A DNA stretch of 16,450 nucleotides from Alphaproteobacteria bacterium (GTDB taxonomy: Bacteria > Pseudomonadota > Alphaproteobacteria > Rhodobacterales > Rhodobacteraceae), in assembly GCA_003695135.1 (NCBI GenBank), contig RFIR01000380.1:1-16450 (forward strand), in the 5' to 3' direction. The notes under the pieces are model-generated. The model made no database searches, was not told the DNA's origin, and saw only the letters and a program-made list of their open reading frames with translations. Positions 13,681-16,450 of the stretch are shown piece after piece (within the stretch, counting starts at the first letter, position 1; each line of letters starts with the position of its first letter). The translations under genes and the position numbers were made by a program.

Positions 13681-15075
13681 ATGACCGCGATTGAGCTCTA
13701 CAACACCGCCACGCGCCGCAAGGAACGGCTGAAGCCGCTCGATCCGCGGAACGTGCGCATCTATGTCTGCGGCCCTACCGTCTATGACCGCGCGCATCTG
13801 GGCAATGCGCGGCCCGTAGTGGTGTTCGACGTGCTCTTCCGGCTGTTGCGCCATGTCTACGGGGCCGAGCACGTCACCTATGCGCGCAACTACACCGACA
13901 TAGATGACAAGATCATCGCCAGGGCCGAGGCGACCGGCCGCAAGGTGCGCGAGATCACCGACGAGACCATCCGCTGGTACGAGGAGGACATGGAGGCGGG
14001 CCTCGGCACCCTGCCGCCCACACACAAGCCGCGCGCCACCGAATACCTCGGCCAGATGATCGCCATGATCGAGCGGCTGATCGCGAAGGGCCACGCCTAT
14101 GCGGTCGATGGCGAGGTGTTCTTTCGCGTCCGCTCCGATCCGCGCTATGGCCGGCTGTCGGGCCGCACGCTGGAAGGCATGCGCGCGGGCGAGCGGGTCG
14201 AGGTCGATCCGCGCAAGGAAGATCCGATGGATTTCGTGCTCTGGAAGCCCTCGGACATCGAGGGCGCGGCGTTCCCGAGCCCCTGGGGCATGGGCCGGCC
14301 GGGCTGGCATATCGAATGCTCGGCCATGGCCGAGGAACTGCTGGGCGAGCGCTTCGACATCCATGGCGGCGGGCGCGACCTGATCTTTCCCCATCACGAG
14401 AATGAGATCGCCCAGAGCCTGTGTGCGCATGGGCTGGAGAGCGGCGGCGCCGAGGGCATGGCCCGGATCTGGATGCATAACGAGATGCTGCAGGTCGAGG
14501 GCAAGAAAATGTCCAAGAGCCTGGGCAACTTCTTCACCGTGCGCGATCTTCTGGACCGCGGAATTCCGGGCGAGGTGATCCGCTTCATGCTGCTCTCGAC
14601 GCACTACCGCAAGCCGATGGACTGGACCGAGGCCAAGGTGCGCGAGGCCGAGGAGACGTTGCGCAGGTGGCGGGGTCTGGTCGAAGGCACCGAGCCCGCC
14701 GCGGAAGTCGCCATGGCAGTAGTCGATGCGCTGGCCGACGATCTCAACACGCCGCTTGTGCTTGCCCAGCTGCACGAGATGGCGCGCGCGGGCAGGGCGG
14801 CAGAGCTGAAGGCGAATGCGGCGCTCATGGGTCTGCTGGGCGACGAGCTGGGGGGCTGGGAGCGGGCGCCGCAGGCAGGCGCCGACGTGGCCGCGCGCAT
14901 CGAGAAACTGCTGGCCGCGCGGCTGGCCGCGCGCAAGGCGAAGGATTTCGCACGGGCCGACGCCATTCGCGAAGGCTTCACCGCGGCGGGGGTGGTGATC
15001 AAGGACACGCCTGAAGGCACGGTGTGGGAGCTGGCGCCCGATTTCGACCCCGCCAAGCTGGAGGCGCTAGATTGA
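13681..15075 (+). CDS. cysS: Cysteinyl-tRNA synthetase
   Basis: A 464-residue class I aminoacyl-tRNA synthetase that charges tRNA-Cys in the cytoplasm, of normal length. The HIGH-type motif is HLGN at residues 39-42, in [17 protein letters not shown], with C30 as one zinc ligand. GWHIECSAM and the HHENEIAQS segment supply the other zinc ligands. KMSKS is at 276-280, followed by LGNF. The C-terminal part has the [10 protein letters not shown] and [13 protein letters not shown] segments typical of CysRS. The ATG at 13681 matches family N-termini; the GAGG at 13674-13677 is only 3 bases away, so initiation may be modest. The open frame upstream to 13636 is not supported. It is transcribed in the same direction as cimA, as is common in Rhodobacteraceae. 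Confidence 0.98.
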   Translation: MTAIELYNTATRRKERLKPLDPRNVRIYVCGPTVYDRAHLGNARPVVVFDVLFRLLRHVYGAEHVTYARNYTDIDDKIIARAEATGRKVREITDETIRWYEEDMEAGLGTLPPTHKPRATEYLGQMIAMIERLIAKGHAYAVDGEVFFRVRSDPRYGRLSGRTLEGMRAGERVEVDPRKEDPMDFVLWKPSDIEGAAFPSPWGMGRPGWHIECSAMAEELLGERFDIHGGGRDLIFPHHENEIAQSLCAHGLESGGAEGMARIWMHNEMLQVEGKKMSKSLGNFFTVRDLLDRGIPGEVIRFMLLSTHYRKPMDWTEAKVREAEETLRRWRGLVEGTEPAAEVAMAVVDALADDLNTPLVLAQLHEMARAGRAAELKANAALMGLLGDELGGWERAPQAGADVAARIEKLLAARLAARKAKDFARADAIREGFTAAGVVIKDTPEGTVWELAPDFDPAKLEALD

Positions 15076-15223
15076 GCGGACAGCTGCGCCACCGCCCTTG
15101 GCATGCACGGAACGCTTGCGTTCCGGGCAGCGCCCGCCCCGCCCCCCAGGGCGGGCGCTTCGCGCCGCCCTCGGGCCGGGCTCTGCCCTCTGGCAGTTCT
15201 CATTCGGACGGGGGGACCACTCC
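15076..15223 (+). terminator. Structured cysS-cimA spacer with terminator-like hairpins
   Basis: The 148-bp spacer carries successive stems. CGGAACG/CGTTCCG (15108-15114/15119-15125) has a CTTG loop. GCGCCCGCCC/GGGCGGGCGC (15130-15139/15149-15158) is a perfect 10-bp stem with a 9-base loop. The arm 15149-15158 can instead pair with 15162-15170 across a TTC loop (9 pairs, one bulged G). CTGCC/GGCAG (15183-15187/15192-15196) is a further small stem. The simplest role is termination of cysS; no T-tract follows, so strength is uncertain. GGGGGA before 15216 is the cimA ribosome site. Confidence 0.55.
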
Positions 15224-16450
15224 ATGACCACCGAACGCCTCTACCTCTTCGACACCACGCTGCGCGACGGCCAGCAGACGCAGGGCGTGCAGTTCTCCAC
15301 CCTCGACAAGCAGCGCATCGCCGCGGCGCTCGACGAGCTTGGCATCGACCATATCGAGGGCGGCTGGCCCGGCGCCAATCCCACCGACAGCGAATTCTTC
15401 GCCGCCCCGCCGAAGCTCAAGACCGCCACCCTGACCGCCTTTGGCATGACCAAGCGCTCGGGCCGCTCTGCGGAAAACGACGACGTGCTGGCCGCGGTGG
15501 TCAATGCGAACACCCCCTCGGTCTGCCTGGTGGGCAAGACGCATGACTTTCACGTCACCACCGCGCTCGGCGTCACGCTGGAGGAGAATGTCGACAACAT
15601 CCGCGACTCCATCGCCCATCTCGTGAAGCTGGGGCGCGAGGCGCTGTTCGATGCCGAACATTTCTTCGACGGCTACAAGGCGAACCCGGACTATGCGCTC
15701 GCCTGCCTGCGCGCGGCATTCGAGGCCGGCGCGCGCTGGGTGGTGCTGTGCGACACCAATGGCGGCACGCTGCCGGCCGAGATCGGGCGCATCACCGCCG
15801 AGGTCATCGCCGCCGGCATCCCCGGCGGGAAGCTCGGCATCCATACCCATAACGACACCGAGAACGCGGTGGCCGGCACGCTGGCGGCCGTCGATGCCGG
15901 CGCGCGTCAGGTGCAGGGCACGCTGAACGGTCTGGGCGAGCGCTGCGGCAACGCCAATCTTACCTCGCTGATCCCGACGCTTCTGCTCAAGGAACCCTAT
16001 GCCAGCCGTTTCCGCACCGGGGTCGGGCTCAAGAACCTCGCCCGGCTGCGCCACGTCTCGCGGCTGCTCGACGAAATCCTCAACCGGGTGCCCAACCGGC
16101 ATGCGCCCTATGTCGGCGCGGCGGCCTTCGTGCACAAGGCCGGGCTCCATGCCTCGGCCATCCTCAAGGATCCTTCCACCTACGAGCATATCCGGCCCGA
16201 GCTGGTCGGCAACGAACGGGTGGTGCCGATATCCAACCAGGCCGGGCAGTCCAATCTGCGCCGGCGTCTGGCCGAGGCGGGCATCGAGGTGAAGCGCGGC
16301 GATCCGGCGCTGGCGCGGATCCTCGATCTGGTCAAGCGGCGCGAGGAGGCGGGCTTTGCCTATGATTCCGCCGCCGCCTCCTTCGAGCTGCTTGCGCTGC
16401 GCGAGCTGGGCCGCATGCCGCGCTTCTTCGACATCGAACGCTACCGGGTG
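15224..16450 (+). CDS. cimA: Citramalate synthase (3' end beyond window)
   Basis: The first 409 codons of an enzyme of the LeuA/CimA/homocitrate synthase family. It condenses pyruvate with acetyl-CoA to (R)-citramalate, the threonine-independent entry to isoleucine. DTTLRDGQQ at residues 10-18 supplies catalytic Arg14 and metal-binding Asp15. The HTHND motif has H207 and H209 as metal ligands, and GLGERCGNANL is present. The opening TTLRDGQQTQGVQFS and the IEGGWPGANPTDSEFF segment match CimA rather than alpha-isopropylmalate synthase, which reads ...GEQ-x-PG. The typical full length is about 540 residues, so the regulatory C-terminal domain is mostly missing here. The ATG at 15224 follows GGGGGA by 8 bases. 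Confidence 0.95.
   Translation, partial: MTTERLYLFDTTLRDGQQTQGVQFSTLDKQRIAAALDELGIDHIEGGWPGANPTDSEFFAAPPKLKTATLTAFGMTKRSGRSAENDDVLAAVVNANTPSVCLVGKTHDFHVTTALGVTLEENVDNIRDSIAHLVKLGREALFDAEHFFDGYKANPDYALACLRAAFEAGARWVVLCDTNGGTLPAEIGRITAEVIAAGIPGGKLGIHTHNDTENAVAGTLAAVDAGARQVQGTLNGLGERCGNANLTSLIPTLLLKEPYASRFRTGVGLKNLARLRHVSRLLDEILNRVPNRHAPYVGAAAFVHKAGLHASAILKDPSTYEHIRPELVGNERVVPISNQAGQSNLRRRLAEAGIEVKRGDPALARILDLVKRREEAGFAYDSAAASFELLALRELGRMPRFFDIERYRV

Noticed and set aside
13588..14775. Minus-strand open frame (395 codons) opposite cysS
   Set aside because: Shadow of cysS, which has HLGN and KMSKS; the antisense product has no domain features.
15103..15230. Leader-peptide frame before cimA containing LAVLI
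   Set aside because: The branched-chain codons lie at the cimA ribosome site and the frame runs into cimA; most of it is Pro/Ala/Arg translation of hairpin DNA.

Overview
The window is high-GC DNA with tightly packed genes, ATGA/TGATG overlaps and strong third-position G/C. The proteins look like Alphaproteobacteria, most likely Rhodobacteraceae/Rhodobacterales. The main support is a cysS-cimA pair, a betC-type sulfatase and a YbhGFS-type efflux operon, all with alphaproteobacterial sequence character. The family assignment is an inference from protein resemblance, not from a marker-gene search. It reads as ordinary chromosome: I see no transposase, integrase, phage gene, tRNA, rRNA or CRISPR array.

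Layout. (1) 1-1404, minus strand: part of a polar-amino-acid-type ABC importer, with permease 2, permease 1 and the first 16 codons of the ATPase. No substrate-binding protein is in the window. (2) 1509-3053, plus: a choline-sulfatase-like enzyme (betC type), divergent from the importer. The 104-bp gap holds a perfect 24-bp palindrome, a likely shared operator. (3) 3092-4216, minus: a core-MetE-like zinc methyltransferase, convergent with the sulfatase. (4) 4383-8072, plus: a four-gene TetR / HlyD-type adaptor / ABC ATPase / ABC-2 permease efflux operon. All three junctions overlap as ATGA, and a TetR-type operator lies between the putative -35 and -10. (5) 8247-10144, minus: a three-gene membrane operon with an ExbB/TolQ/MotA-like channel, an ExbD-like one-helix protein carrying an unusual beta-rich exported domain, and a small two-helix protein of unknown function. 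(6) 10553-13468, minus: an ABM-domain protein, a class I/II aminotransferase and an aromatic-amino-acid-decarboxylase-type PLP enzyme. (7) 13681-16450, plus: cysS, then cimA running off the end, separated by a strongly structured 148-bp spacer.

How they work together. Regions 1-3 look like a locus for uptake and breakdown of a sulfate ester, perhaps choline-O-sulfate, under one GntR-like repressor encoded elsewhere. Region 4 is a self-regulated drug or toxic-compound exporter. Region 5 is the best candidate for something undescribed. It has the two parts of a proton-motive-force-driven TolQR/ExbBD motor, but the ExbD-like subunit carries a different periplasmic domain and there is no TonB, TolA or OmpA-type partner beside it. 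Region 6 is a small amino-acid catabolic operon. Region 7 is housekeeping: Cys-tRNA charging and the citramalate route to isoleucine.
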